Shown in pieces: positions 42,721-52,287 of a DNA stretch of 64,000 nucleotides (its first letter is position 1; every line of letters begins with the position of its first letter). Source of the DNA: Prorocentrum cordatum. Lineage: Eukaryota; Sar; Dinophyceae; Prorocentrales; Prorocentraceae. Made by a program: the position numbers and the translations under genes. Location of the stretch: NCBI GenBank assembly GCA_963575745.1, contig CAUYUJ010019950.1, positions 62,001-126,000 of the forward strand. The letters are read 5' to 3'. The notes beneath the pieces are model-generated. The model made no database searches. It worked only from the letters and a program-made list of their open reading frames with translations, and had not been told where the DNA came from.

Positions 42721-44472
42721 AGCGGGCCCACTCCAGCCGTCCATCGTGTTGGAGGTCACTCCCTCGAACATGTGCGCGGAGGCGCTGCGCCGAGGAAGGC
42801 GAGGTCTCCGGCCGCCTGCCTCCTTCTTGGCTGCCTCCTTCTTGGCCCCGCCGGCGTTGGGGCACTCGCGTCCCCGGTGTCCCTTCTCGTGGCGCAGCTT
42901 GCACTTGGTGACCTCCATCAGCTGCTCCTGCGTCAAGAAGCGTCTCCGCCCTGATGGAGGCCTTCGTCCAGCTCCGCCTCCGCGCTCAGGTCGGTCTCGC
43001 CTCGTCCTGCCCCGGCCGCCCGGCCTGGGAGGGGGCGGCGCCCCTCCGCCTCGGCCCTTGGAGCCGAAGTACTCTCGGTCATGGCGTGCCGCTCGCTTCA
43101 GATCTTTATTCTGCTTCCAAGAGCGGTTGTTCGTCAACTCTGCCATGGCCAGCTCGATGTCATCCTCGCCAACGTCCATGTCGTCGATCTCCGCCATCAG
43201 CGCCTCGACGTCCTCCTCGTCGAGCTCGTCGCTGCCTTCGTCGCCCTCGTCGTAGTAGTCCTCGTCGGCCTTCTCCTCCTGGCAGCTGCCACCGTCGTGA
43301 AACCGACCTGCTGACCGACCGAGGTTAGCTGAGGCGGAAGGAGGAGACTGAAAACCAGGAAAGGCGTCAGAGCGCGCGCCCGGACCGGAGTCCTCAGGAG
43401 ATGCTGCCGTCGCCAACATGCTGCCCGGCCCGGCCTTGCCCGGCAGCAGCTTCTCGGTCCCGGCCGAGGAGTCGAGCTGGCGCAGCGCCCACTTCGCGCT
43501 GTTGTACGTGAGATCGCCGCGCGTCAGCGTCCGAAGGTTCTGGGCGCCCTGAGGGGTCAAGTTCGCACCTTCCTCCAAGAACAGCCCCTTCAACTTGTCG
43601 GACATCCAGAGATCGTGCCCCTCGGCCTCGGTATACTCCGCCTCGCGGCGGCTCACGAACTGGGTCAGCGTCTCGTTCTTGGGGTCCCGAATCGCGTCGT
43701 AAAGCGCCTTTCGCCCAGCTCGTCGAAGCTCGTCTCCTTCCCTTTCACCAATCATGAGGTCCATCCTCTTGAGGATGATGTCCAGCCACTTGCTCGACGT
43801 TAGGTCGTCGTCAGGTATGTCCTCAAACTTGGCCTGCATCGACCACTCGAAGAGGCGCATCAACTCTTCGGACCTGCGCCACACAACTACGTCCGTGTTG
43901 CCGTTCCACCTCTTGATCGAGCGCTTCCACCGTCGATCGTGTGCCCAACCCGGCCATGCGGGTGGATCCGTGTAGTCTCCGCGGCCACCCGTCCAACCGC
44001 TCGATTCCCACCAGCCGTTCCACCTCCGATCCTTCCAGTCGGAGGTGTCGTTCCAGTCCGAGGTGTCCTTCCACTTCTCGGAATTGTCCTTCTGGTCCTT
44101 CCAACCTTCTCGCCAGCCGGTCGTCGTCTCTCCTGCTGCACCGTCTCTTGGCTGCGAGTCAGCTGGTCGCCCGTGTCCACTGGCCCACGGGTCGTCACTG
44201 CCGACCCATGGGTCTTGCTGCTGCTGCTGCTGACCAAAATGGTCGCTGATGGTCTGCCTGACCATGCTCTGGACGCTCTTCAAGAGGGCGTCCGTGTCTA
44301 TGCCCGCGCCTGCCGTCGGAGCCGCTGCAGGTGCTGTCCCCGGCGCCCCTGCCGAAGATCCTGCAGCCGTCTGCCCCGCTGGCTGCGTTTCGGCGCCGCC
44401 GCCGCCCGCTGGGGCAGCCCCAGCGCCTCTCGTCGCCATGCCTGCAAACGTGTCGTCGTTCTCCGCGGGCAT
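42514..44472 (-). CDS. Copia Gag
   Basis: Gag would form the virus-like particle and package element RNA. The frame opens at 44490 with GTG; I use the ATG at 44470-44472, 130 bp inside the 5' LTR. Residues 20-90 are Ala/Gly-rich. Residues 100-200 are Trp-rich (WNDTSDWKDRRWNGWW). Residues 200-370 form a helical capsid-like domain (EELMRLFEWSMQAKF ... WLDIILKRMDLMIG). Acidic and then Arg/Gly-rich regions follow, and finally a zinc-knuckle relic TKCKLRHEKGHRGRECP, in which the second Cys of C-x2-C-x4-H-x4-C is Arg. Coding in this frame probably ends near 42.7 kb, where the protease continues in another frame; the rest to 42514 is out-of-frame. Confidence 0.7.
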   Translation of the reverse strand: MPAENDDTFAGMATRGAGAAPAGGGGAETQPAGQTAAGSSAGAPGTAPAAAPTAGAGIDTDALLKSVQSMVRQTISDHFGQQQQQQDPWVGSDDPWASGHGRPADSQPRDGAAGETTTGWREGWKDQKDNSEKWKDTSDWNDTSDWKDRRWNGWWESSGWTGGRGDYTDPPAWPGWAHDRRWKRSIKRWNGNTDVVVWRRSEELMRLFEWSMQAKFEDIPDDDLTSSKWLDIILKRMDLMIGEREGDELRRAGRKALYDAIRDPKNETLTQFVSRREAEYTEAEGHDLWMSDKLKGLFLEEGANLTPQGAQNLRTLTRGDLTYNSAKWALRQLDSSAGTEKLLPGKAGPGSMLATAASPEDSGPGARSDAFPGFQSPPSASANLGRSAGRFHDGGSCQEEKADEDYYDEGDEGSDELDEEDVEALMAEIDDMDVGEDDIELAMAELTNNRSWKQNKDLKRAARHDREYFGSKGRGGGAPPPPRPGGRGRTRRDRPERGGGAGRRPPSGRRRFLTQEQLMEVTKCKLRHEKGHRGRECPNAGGAKKEAAKKEAGGRRPRLPRRSASAHMFEGVTSNTMDGWSGPAWREVEEEIPSNSVFLAAPSPRASSTLAPATTWREWRLSTASPRRSRCTASVSSRFHQSTVPTFGGRTA

Positions 44473-44589
44473 CCGCCGTGGATCCTCCACCGCTCAGCGG
44501 TGCGAGCGGAACCTGGCCCGAGGCGCGCGAGCGCGGGCGTCCGGCCGTCACGGCCTCGCGCCCTTGCCCATGGCCCCGGGCCCGATCCC

Positions 44590-44601
44590 GCTCCGCTACC
44601 A
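44590..44601 (-). promoter_or_regulatory. Primer-binding site of the copia element
   Basis: Two bases after the 5' LTR the minus strand reads 'tggtagcggagc'. The leading TGG complements the CCA end of a tRNA, and the rest resembles the primer-binding site used with initiator tRNA-Met in many copia elements (one mismatch to TGGTAGCAGAG). The tRNA identity is inferred. Confidence 0.55.
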
Positions 44602-44603
44602 AC

Positions 44604-44746
44604 TGCGGCAGCAGGAGAGGCAAGCGAAATGTTTTCCCTTGAGCCCAATGTGGAACGGACGTCACACATGATGGTCCTCTGACCATCTGTCCCTGAGTGA
44701 AACGCATATACTAAACCTATGTCACAAAATATGGCTCCCAGTAACA
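44604..44746 (-). repeat. 5' LTR of the copia element
   Basis: Plus-strand start 'tgcggcagcaggagaggcaa', end 'ggctcccagtaaca'; the partner is at 34742-34884. At 143 bp it is short for a copia LTR. Confidence 0.85.
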
Positions 44747-45815
44747 ATGTGTGCAATACCTTCTCGTAGAAGCTGGCGACTGCTCAGCCGCGGGATTCGA
44801 GGAGTTGTACAGAGCCTCTCTGGACACACGGTTTCAGCAAAAGATGCAAGGATCAGACTTCGAGATCTGCTGTCGCATCTCCGCCCCCCTGTGAATGGCC
44901 CGGACGGGTGCTCAAGGTGCGTGCGTTGCGGGGCCTCGTTGGGGGCTGGGGACGTGGCTTGGCTGGCTATTGATATCGACCAGGCGTTCGAAAGTTGCGT
45001 AGCTAGCGTGCTACTAGCAAGCTGGGCAATGATATCGACCAAATACGAAGAAAAGTATGGAGCCAACCAGATGATGGTAAAGCGTGGAAAATCGTGTGCG
45101 TGTCGGTCGCCTTGGCTCGGCTGGCTGGTATCGCGGCTGGTTGTTGCTCTCGCTCTGGCAGCTGGCTGAGGCTCTCCAGGCGGCTGCGGCGGGGGCGTTT
45201 TGCTGCATTGGGAACTTGGTTTTGGAAATGACTGAGATGACCATCGGAGGGTGCATGAGCAGCGCTGCCGTGTGAGGAACAGCCAGCTTTCGACGCTGGC
45301 TCTCCTGTCCAAGCATCGGGCTTCCAATTCCAGGACGGGGATGGGGCCATTGATTGGCTGCGCTATGTGGACGGCACGGTGTTCGCGAGTCGGGTGTGGT
45401 GCAACGATTGTCAACATTTTTCCAACGTGTTTATGAAAACCCGTATCGGTCGCTTTCACTTCCCATCTCCGAGAAACCGTTCTCCCACAGACTGGGGTAA
45501 ATATGTGTTGCGAAATTCCACTGGTAATGTTGGAAATGCGCATACTGTTTTGGGCGACGCACGTCACGGACTCTGAAAAACGAGAATCGTGCGCGGATAT
45601 TCGGGAGCAAGGGTGCGTGTAAGAACCATCAATTTGTTCCCTGGCTTAGATAACTACCTCAGCCTTTCAAGCAGTTCCGAGGGGCGCTCACAGGGACTGG
45701 TCGCCTGTCGGGACGCGTTGGTGGGGGACGCCCTTACATCGATCGTGATCCTTGAGCTGCTACTAGAATCCCACCAGCCCTCTGGGCGTCGGTGGTATAG
45801 AGAGTTTCCTCATCC
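44747..45815 (+). pseudogene. RT-like gene, 3' part (downstream of the copia insertion)
   Basis: This is the continuation of the 34.2-34.7 kb gene. The first 140 bases read in the frame that joins across the insertion; near 44.89 kb the reading shifts to a frame with CSRCVRCGASLG followed by WLAIDIDQAFESC, which resembles an RT motif A (D-x-D-Q-A-F). Further on, in other frames, come MTEMTIGGCMSSAAV (45230-45275) and WLRYVDGTVFAS (about 45355), where the usual catalytic Asp-Asp is Asp-Gly. I recognise this block order from multi-copy RT-like proteins in dinoflagellate genomes. At least three frameshifts and the Asp-to-Gly change show that it is dead. Whether the parent is a mobile element or a domesticated RT cannot be told here. 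Confidence 0.5.
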
Positions 45816-45889
45816 AACTCTCTTCTTCCCCTTCGGGGAGGGGTTTACCCCTCCCCCTACCCCCTACCCTGGACCTGGACGGAGGGTTC

Positions 45890-46530
45890 CGCGGGTCGTT
45901 GGGGCGTCCAAGATGGCCCAAGACGGCTCCAAGAGGGCCTCAGAGAGCCCAGGATAGCCTCCAAGATGGCTCAAGATAGCGCAAGAGGCCTCAAGATGGA
46001 TCCCAAGATGCTCCAAGAGGCCTAACGACCGCACCAAAACGGCCCCAAGTGGCCAAAGAGCTCCCCACGGAGCTCCCCGAGAGGCCAACATCATGCCAAC
46101 ACCTAAGGACAATCAATGTGTTTGGCTTTCTCGCTTTTTCGCTTCCGATGGTCTTCACAGGCCTCAAGATGGCTCCAAGATTGCCCAAGAGGGCCCCAAG
46201 AGAGGCCCAAGAGAGCCCCAAGACGGCCCCAAGAGCGCTCCAAGATCGCCTCATGAGGGGCCCAAGAAGCGATTCGAGGCACTCTAGAGGGGCAGGGCTA
46301 ATATACGACCCCCCTTCTTTGATAGATCTCCTCCAACATGGCCCCAAGAGCGCCCCGAAGACTCCCAAGAGCGCCCCAAGAGGGCCCCAAGAGGCCCCAA
46401 GAGGCGCCCAAGAGGCCTCCAAGAGGCTCCCAAGAGACCCCCAAGAGGCCCCAAAAGGCTCCCCGAGATACGCTAGAGGCCCCTCGGGACAGCCAAGAGG
46501 CCCCAAAGACGGCCCAAGAGGTCCCCAAGC
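45890..46530. repeat. Second 'cccaagaggcc' repeat field
   Basis: The same degenerate 9-12-bp units as at 28620-29760 (ccaagatggctc, cccaagagggcc, ccccaagaggcc), on the same strand. A 110-bp less repetitive insert lies near 46080-46160. The minus strand reads as LGASWGPLGALLG-like peptide. No gene. Confidence 0.6.
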
Positions 46531-46532
46531 TC

Positions 46533-46800
46533 GCCATTGTCCTCCTCCTCCTCCTCCTCCTCCTCTTTCTCTTCCTCCTCCCTCCTCCCCCTCCCTCTCC
46601 TTCTCCTCCTCCTTCTCCTCCTCCTCCTCCTCCTCCTTCTCCTTCTCCTTCTCCTTCTCCTCCTTCTCGTCCTCCACGTCCTCGCCCTCCTCCATCTCCT
46701 CCTCATCATCTTCCTCCTCCTCCTCCTCCTCCTCCTCCTCCTGCTCCTCCTCCTGCTCCTCCTCTTCCTCCTCATACTCCGACGACGACTCCTCGTCCTA
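46533..46800. repeat. (CTC)n / (CTT)n microsatellite
   Basis: Cytosine/thymine triplets run almost without interruption from about 46533 to 46795, directly continuing the repeat field to its left. The open frames encode poly-Ser, poly-Leu or poly-Pro and are not genes. Confidence 0.85.
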
Positions 46801-47493
46801 CATCCTCCCCCTCTTTTTGGGGGGGGGCGGAGTTCAGGGAACACGCGAAGCACCAGCCAGAAGCCACTCGCCGTCAGCTGCCTGCAACGCCACTGGCGGA
46901 CAAATCCAACCAAGACTGCAGGGGCACAACCAAATGTCACGGACTCGGTGCGCGGGCGATTTTCCGCCACTGCTTAGGAGAACACTCTCCCAATAAAACG
47001 TGGCTCTTTTCCCGCCGCGGGGAAAGTAGAGAAGCGGAAAACATGAGAAGGAACACAGACAAGCAAGTATTGGGCTGCGGACCCGACTCACCCCAGTCAG
47101 GCAAAGGCAGCCGCAATTGAGGAGGGAAAGGAGGAAGGAGGAGGAGGAGGAGGAACAGAAGAAGAGGAGAGAGAGAAACCAGCTGGCCAATGATACGAAC
47201 TTACCCCAGGCCTGCCGAGGGGTTGTGCGGCAGTCCCTTTACTGAATGGCCTAGTCGGCCGAACCAGTAAAACCAACACAACATGAGACAGGAGAGGAAA
47301 AGAGGAGGAGGAGGAGGAGGAGGAGGAGGAGGAGGAGGAGGAGGAGGAGGAGGAGGAGGGAAGCAGGGCTAAGCCGCCAGACTGCGGCCAAGCGCTGGGC
47401 GCTGAGAAAAACTGTCCCTGGTTCTCCTCGCGGCGAGTACGCCAGAACAGCGCAAAAGGAGAAATACTGAGATAACGCTCGCATATTCAACCC
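46801..47493. other. Spacer with (GGA)n tract; possible 3' tail of the LINE
   Basis: No gene. A (GGA)n tract at 47302-47360 lies 130 bp beyond the stop of the minus-strand LINE fragment and could be its simple-repeat 3' tail (TCC on the coding strand). A second purine tract is at 47118-47172. Confidence 0.45.
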
Positions 47494-48975
47494 TTATGGT
47501 TGACCGGCACGCGCCAGGGAAGCAAACGAAGCCGACTTCGAACGAACGAGAGGAGGGCGAGGAAGAGAGAGGGAGGGAAGCACAACTGGAAAATGTATCG
47601 GGCGACCCCGACGGGATGCTAGCAACAGATTCCGCGACCGCCCCCGCCTTGCAGCGGGTACGCCAACGTCGCTGTTCAGGCTGTATATCTGGCGCACGCG
47701 CTTGTGCGCGCGCTGGACTAGCCCAGCCAATTTGGCGTGACAGCGGTACGCCTCGCGGAGGTACCCGGAGCACGCGTCGGCACCACTGGACGGCGACAGG
47801 CCGTGGCGGACCGCGCCGTGCACGCGAGAAGCGGCGTGCACCAACGCAGCTCTCAGAGCCATGACCTCCACGTTCGATAAGCTTCCGTTGTACGTGGACG
47901 CGCCCGGCTCGAGACCGATGCACTCCGCGATTTCCAAACCCAGTTCTGGGCGACGTAGGCCGAGGTGTTTCCTGGAGAGGGCGTGGTAGACGGCGCAGTA
48001 GGCATAATGTTTCACGCTATCTTCGCCGCCACAGCCCAAGCAGCAACTCCCGCGACCTTGGAATCGACGGGAAGTGGACCACCCATTGAGCACCGCGCGG
48101 GTCCTAACAGCGAGAACTCTGGGCGGGACGAGCTCCGAGATGCGATGTCCGCAGCGAATCCACCGGTCGACTCGCCGCCCAGGAAGGACAGGAACGATCC
48201 AATGATCAAGATGCTTACGAAGATGCCAGAGAGCCCCCACTTCATGAGGTTGCCGGAATCTGCGCGAGACTGCCGCCAGCCAGCCGACCTCCTCGTGATC
48301 CGGGTGGTTCACGTCCAGGATGCTGGGGTCGCTGGGGAAGGCGGCCTCGGTCGCGTCGAGCGCCGCGTCGAGGTTGAGGATGAAGCAACTCGTCGCCCAA
48401 GGGCCCCAGCTACGGACTCTCGGGGCGTTGTCCCTTTGAGACAGAACGAGTCGAAGGGACCGCGCGCGCCTGCGAACTGCGAGCCCGCCGTGTCGAGAAT
48501 CCTCGCGCACGGCGACCCTGGCACGCGCGGCGCGCGCCGCCGCCGCCACGTCCATCAGCTCTTTTGGGAAGGCCGTGAGCTTCAGAGACTTGGCCAACGT
48601 AGGCGGCATCCATCCCCAGGGGCCCAGAAACAGAGCCCGCACCGCAGCCTCCTCGCACGCGACGAACCTGTCGGGCAGGATGTCCAGCTGGGCGCAGGAC
48701 GTGACCACTGAGGCAATGAACACTCGGTGCGCATCCAGGGACAATAGCGAGCCCACCCCGAGCTTGCCCCAGAGCTTCGCTCTCTCCGAAAACTTCGCCA
48801 ACGCTGTGTCCCATGTCGACGTCCGGCGGCCCGGGCCGATGACGAAACCCAGGTACTTGGCATGGCTGCTGACCTCTAGACCGCCCCAATTCGGAGCGAC
48901 CGCGGCCAATCGGCCACGCGCCGCGGCAAAACCGAGACCGAAGAGCGGCTTACCCCGCTCTTTGTTTTTCTGCAT
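47494..48975 (-). pseudogene. Non-LTR retrotransposon (LINE) ORF2, C-terminal part
   Basis: The 493-codon frame is intact but lacks the RT catalytic region. Residues 1-130 match the end of a LINE reverse transcriptase: SSHAKYLGFVIGPG is the usual 'x-YLG' block after the RT palm, followed by a thumb-like helical region. Residues 130-300 are basic and helical. A CCHC-type finger is visible at about residue 320 (CCLGCGGEDSVKHYAYC). The tail is Arg/Ser-rich. Intact members of this class have an endonuclease and a full RT upstream, so this copy is 5'-truncated, the typical outcome of aborted target-primed reverse transcription. The in-frame ATG at 48975 is internal and not a real start. Confidence 0.65.
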
Positions 48976-49176
48976 GCTCCCCCGCTTCCCTCATCACCTC
49001 CACTCCCCTGGGACTCATTCCTGGACGGGCTGGCGGGGGTGCTTTACCGGTCGCGGCCGCGAGCGAAGAGCGCGCGCGGCGAGCAGGGCTGGTGGGGGTA
49101 CTTTTTTTAATCAGCGGCCCGCAAGGAAGAGTCCAGAGGGCGGTTCTATCGGGCTGACTGGGACACAGAGCCAGAT

Positions 49177-49390
49177 AAGTTAAGTGAGATACGCGTGCGC
49201 TCAACGGAGGGATGGGAGGTGGAGGAGAGGAGGAGACAGGGACGGAGGGGATGTGTTTTTCTCATGGCAGCGTGGCGACGCGCACCTCCACCCGGGCGCG
49301 GGCCCCGGTGGTCCACGCCCGGCGCGCGTGCGTGGGCCCTGACGGCCCACGCGCTCGCGCTCTGGCACGCCTGCGGCCGCGCGGCCCAGG
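49177..49390 (-). repeat. Direct repeat, distal copy (B2-like)
   Basis: It begins 'aagttaagtgagatacgcg' on the plus strand and ends near 'ctgcggccgcgcggcc'. The partner is at 49523-49734 with about 93-95 percent identity by eye. Confidence 0.75.
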
Positions 49391-49522
49391 CGTCAGGGAG
49401 CAAAGCGGGGTGGGTGGGCACCCGCGCGTCGGCCTGAGCCGAACGCTACGGACCCAGAATGGCTACCTGAGCCCACGCCCCCTCCCACTTAACCTGCAGT
49501 CCACAAACCAATCAGACTATGC
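49391..49522 (-). repeat. Unique segment between the direct repeats (A2 candidate)
   Basis: These 132 bp occupy the place of A2 in a split-direct-repeat element. I found no second copy in the window. Confidence 0.35.
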
Positions 49523-49734
49523 AAGTTAAGTGAGATACGCGTGCACTCAACGGAGGGAGGGGAGGAGGAGGAGAGGAGGAGACAGGGGCGGAGGGGAGAT
49601 GTTTTTCTCATGGCAGCGTGGCGACGCGCACCCCCGCCCGGGCGCGGACCCCGGTGGTCCACGCCCGGCGCGCGCGCGTGGGCCCTGACGGCCCACGCGC
49701 TCGCGCTCTGGCACGCCTGCGGCCGCGCGGCCAC
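49523..49734 (-). repeat. Direct repeat, proximal copy (B1-like)
   Basis: This copy starts 'aagttaagtgagatacgcg' at 49523 and ends 'gcggccgcgcggcca'. Between it and the stop at 50122 lie 390 bp of GC-rich DNA without a gene. Confidence 0.75.
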
Positions 49735-50121
49735 GAGAAAGTACAAGCGCAGCAGCGCGCGCAGGCCGCCCCGCCAGAGGCGCAGGGCGGGGCTCGAGGC
49801 CCGGTAAGCCTCGCGCGCTCGAGGCCTTCCGCGCCCCGCGCACCCAGAGCGCGGGCGCGGCGCGTGCGCGAAGAGCGCGAAGTAAGAAAGAAAACGAAGC
49901 GGCGCATGATGCGCCGGGCGCAGAGCGCAAGCGCGGCCCCGCCCGCGCAGCGCGCAGGAAGAAGGGGGCCGCATAGCGCGCGACGTGCGCGCCATGCTCA
50001 GAACAACATCTCACTCACGGGCCTGGGCCCGTTTGGCGGTCCGCCTCAATGGGCCGCTGTCTTCCGCCCGCAGTCCGCGATGCCGCGGTCGCTGGCGTCG
50101 GGGTGCGGGGTGCCGCCACCC

Positions 50122-52287
50122 CTAGATGGATGGCGTGTTCCCCTGGCGGCCACGGCCCTCGTCGCCGCTGCGATCTCCGCCGCGCTCGCTGCGGCTGCGG
50201 GGGCTGCCGCCATCGCCGCCCCTCGACGCGCGGCTGCCCGCGCCGGGCCTGCCGCGCTCGCTCGGGCCGCGGCTGCCCTGGTCGCCCTTGGAGTAGCCGC
50301 CCTTGCCGCCCTTGTCGCCCTTGCCGCGGCTCTTGGCGCCCTTGGCAGTCGTGCCGGCGTGCTTGCCCTTGACCTTGCCGCCCTTGCCGCCCTTGTCGCC
50401 TGCGCCCTTGCCGCGCCAGGCTGGGATCCCTCCCCCGCCGGCGGCGGCCTCCGCTGCGGCTGCCGCAGCGCGCCTCCGCTTCTTCTCCTGCTCGTACCAG
50501 CCGCCGCGGGGAGCGCGAAGCTGCCCGGCGTGCTTCCCGGTCTTGCGCCGCGAGCGGCCGGGGGGTGCGTCGCCGCGACGCGCCCACGCTGGGTCCCGCG
50601 CCAGGCTGCGGCTGGGCGACCTCTCGCGCTTGGGCCAGCTGAGGTCGCCCGGCGGGCGGTCCCCCTCAGCGCCCGCGCTCGCAGCACCCGCGCTGGGGCG
50701 CTCTCCGTGGCCGGAGCTGGGGCCTGGCGCCTCCCGCTCGGCGTGGCCGCTCTGCCGGGCCTTTTCCACCGCCGTCTTGGGCTTGGCGTAGCCGACGCGG
50801 CAGGCCTCGCAGTAGCTCACGTCGCACCCCTTGCAGTGCCACCGCAGGGCTCCGCTGTTAGCTCCGCCCGCGGGGCGCATCTCGCAACCCCAACCGTCTC
50901 CCGGGTCGAAGGAGCTCCAGCGCATCTTGCGAGCGCACGTCGGGCAGGCAGGCGGCTGGATGGTCGGGCCATCCTCCCCGTCGCTGCCTGGGTCGGGGCC
51001 GCGGGGCCGGCTCGCCCACTCCGTGGCCACCGTGCATGGGTCCGTCTTGTAGAACCAGTCGTTCGACCGCACGCACTCCCGCGCGCGCTTTGCATCAGCG
51101 CGGCGCTGGAACTCCACGAGCACACACGGCTCCCGCTTGTGGCGGTGGTCGTACAGGAAGGCGATGTGCTTGACGACGCCGAAGGGCACTACCACCTGCC
51201 TGACCACCTCGGCGTCGACGTGGTGCGGCACCCGCTCGATGCGGATGATGGCCTCGCCCTCGTCATGCTGGTCACTGGGCTGCTGCTGGGCGCTCTGGCG
51301 CTGCTCCTCCTTGCGCCTACGGCGGCTCCTCGAGCGCGGCCGGCGCTGGGGTGGGCTGTCCCCCGCGCCTGGCGTCGCCGTCTCCTCCACCTCAGTCTTC
51401 ACCTCGAGGGACCTCGGCGGGGCTCCTCCGCTCTTGGGCTTCAGGACGGCCTCGCGCTTCGCGACGACGGCCCTCGGAGGTGCGCCCCCAGTCTTGGGCT
51501 TCAGGGCGGCCTCCTCCGCGCGCTCCTCGCGCTCGCGGTCGCGGTGCTCCTCGCGCTCGCGGTCGCGGCGCCGCGTGCGCGAGGGGGTCCGGGCGGCCCG
51601 ATCGCGCCTGCGGACCTCCTCGGCGAGGCGCTTCTGCTCCGGAGAGCGTGGGGGCCGAGGGCGCTCCGCCGGGGCGCCCTTGCTCCGGCGCCGCGCTGCA
51701 GCCTGAATGGCCGCTCGCGCCAGCGCCGCGGTCGCGGCGTCCTCGCTCGGGTCGAGCGCAGGGGCTGGAGCAGGGCCCGCCTCGCCCTTGCTCGAGGCGT
51801 CCTCCGCGTCGGTGAGCCCCCCGACCGCCTCCGCGTCCACCGTGCGCATCATGTCGAGCAGCCCCTCGTTGTTCTTGCAGAGCTCGCGGGGCCCCGGCAT
51901 GGGCTGCCCCTGAAACTGGGCCAGGGCGAGCGCCAGCTTGGCCGCCTGGCGTTGGACCTTGACATTCGGCCCCGCGCCCACTCCCCAAGCGCCGCGCTTG
52001 CCGTCGACGAGCACCAGCTGGCCGTGGTCCTCGCTCGCCCCCGCGGCCAGGCAGGCCGCCGCGATGCACGGGGCTGCCTCGTGGTCGTGGTTGACTACCT
52101 CGACGAGGTCCTCGCTGTTCAACTCGTCCACCACCGTGTACAGGATGTTGTGGGCGGCACTCCGGAGCTCGTCCGACAGCGCGGACCCCGAGACGACGAC
52201 GCCGAGCGGGTTCACCGCCATGATGCTGTAGTCGTGGTAGCGCGCCTTGCTGTGGTCCGGGGCCACCAGGCCCACAGGGAATCCCAT
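50122..52287 (-). CDS. 3' reading frame with RRM and ZZ-like zinc motifs
   Basis: Same frame as the recombinase upstream, but separated from it by about 170 low-complexity residues, so it may be its own protein from the ATG at 52285-52287 (721 residues). The first 130 residues form a compact domain (NPLGVVVSGSALSDELRSAA ... VKVQRQAAKLALALAQ). Next is an Arg/Glu/Asp region (RDREREEHRDREREER). Then an RNA-recognition-like fold: IIRIERVPHHVDAEVVRQ, GVVKHIAFLYD, CVLVEFQRRADAKRARECV, giving strand-helix-strand-strand-helix order. Then a zinc region CPTCARKM ... WGCE ... WHCKGCDVSYCEAC, similar in spacing to ZZ-type fingers. The tail is Lys/Gly-rich repeats (KGGKGGK). Together this suggests an RNA-binding protein, possibly serving as Gag for the element. 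Position 3' of the recombinase is unusual. Confidence 0.5.
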   Translation of the reverse strand: MGFPVGLVAPDHSKARYHDYSIMAVNPLGVVVSGSALSDELRSAAHNILYTVVDELNSEDLVEVVNHDHEAAPCIAAACLAAGASEDHGQLVLVDGKRGAWGVGAGPNVKVQRQAAKLALALAQFQGQPMPGPRELCKNNEGLLDMMRTVDAEAVGGLTDAEDASSKGEAGPAPAPALDPSEDAATAALARAAIQAAARRRSKGAPAERPRPPRSPEQKRLAEEVRRRDRAARTPSRTRRRDREREEHRDREREERAEEAALKPKTGGAPPRAVVAKREAVLKPKSGGAPPRSLEVKTEVEETATPGAGDSPPQRRPRSRSRRRRKEEQRQSAQQQPSDQHDEGEAIIRIERVPHHVDAEVVRQVVVPFGVVKHIAFLYDHRHKREPCVLVEFQRRADAKRARECVRSNDWFYKTDPCTVATEWASRPRGPDPGSDGEDGPTIQPPACPTCARKMRWSSFDPGDGWGCEMRPAGGANSGALRWHCKGCDVSYCEACRVGYAKPKTAVEKARQSGHAEREAPGPSSGHGERPSAGAASAGAEGDRPPGDLSWPKRERSPSRSLARDPAWARRGDAPPGRSRRKTGKHAGQLRAPRGGWYEQEKKRRRAAAAAAEAAAGGGGIPAWRGKGAGDKGGKGGKVKGKHAGTTAKGAKSRGKGDKGGKGGYSKGDQGSRGPSERGRPGAGSRASRGGDGGSPRSRSERGGDRSGDEGRGRQGNTPSI

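Larger units (their letters stand above)
34742..44746 (-). mobile_element. Full-length Ty1/copia retrotransposon
   Basis: A 10.0-kb element on the minus strand is bounded by two 143-bp LTRs that differ at only a few positions, start TG and end CA, and are flanked by the duplication 'atgt' (34738-34741 and 44747-44750). Order on the minus strand: 5' LTR (44746-44604), primer-binding site, gag, aspartic protease, an extra ORF with a zinc-binding motif, then a long pol frame with a methyltransferase-like segment, integrase, RT and RNase H, and the 3' LTR (34884-34742). INT-before-RT order defines the copia superfamily. Near-identical LTRs suggest a fairly recent insertion, yet several frames are shifted and one catalytic residue is changed. 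Confidence 0.85.

Noticed and set aside
44722-45567. Minus-strand frame of 281 codons
   Set aside because: The plus strand carries the RT-like blocks there; the minus frame has no motif and runs into the LTR.
45962-45975. 'gatggctcaag' as a spliced-leader relic
   Set aside because: It is one of many variants of the local 'caagatggctc' repeat and lacks the CCATTTTGG part.
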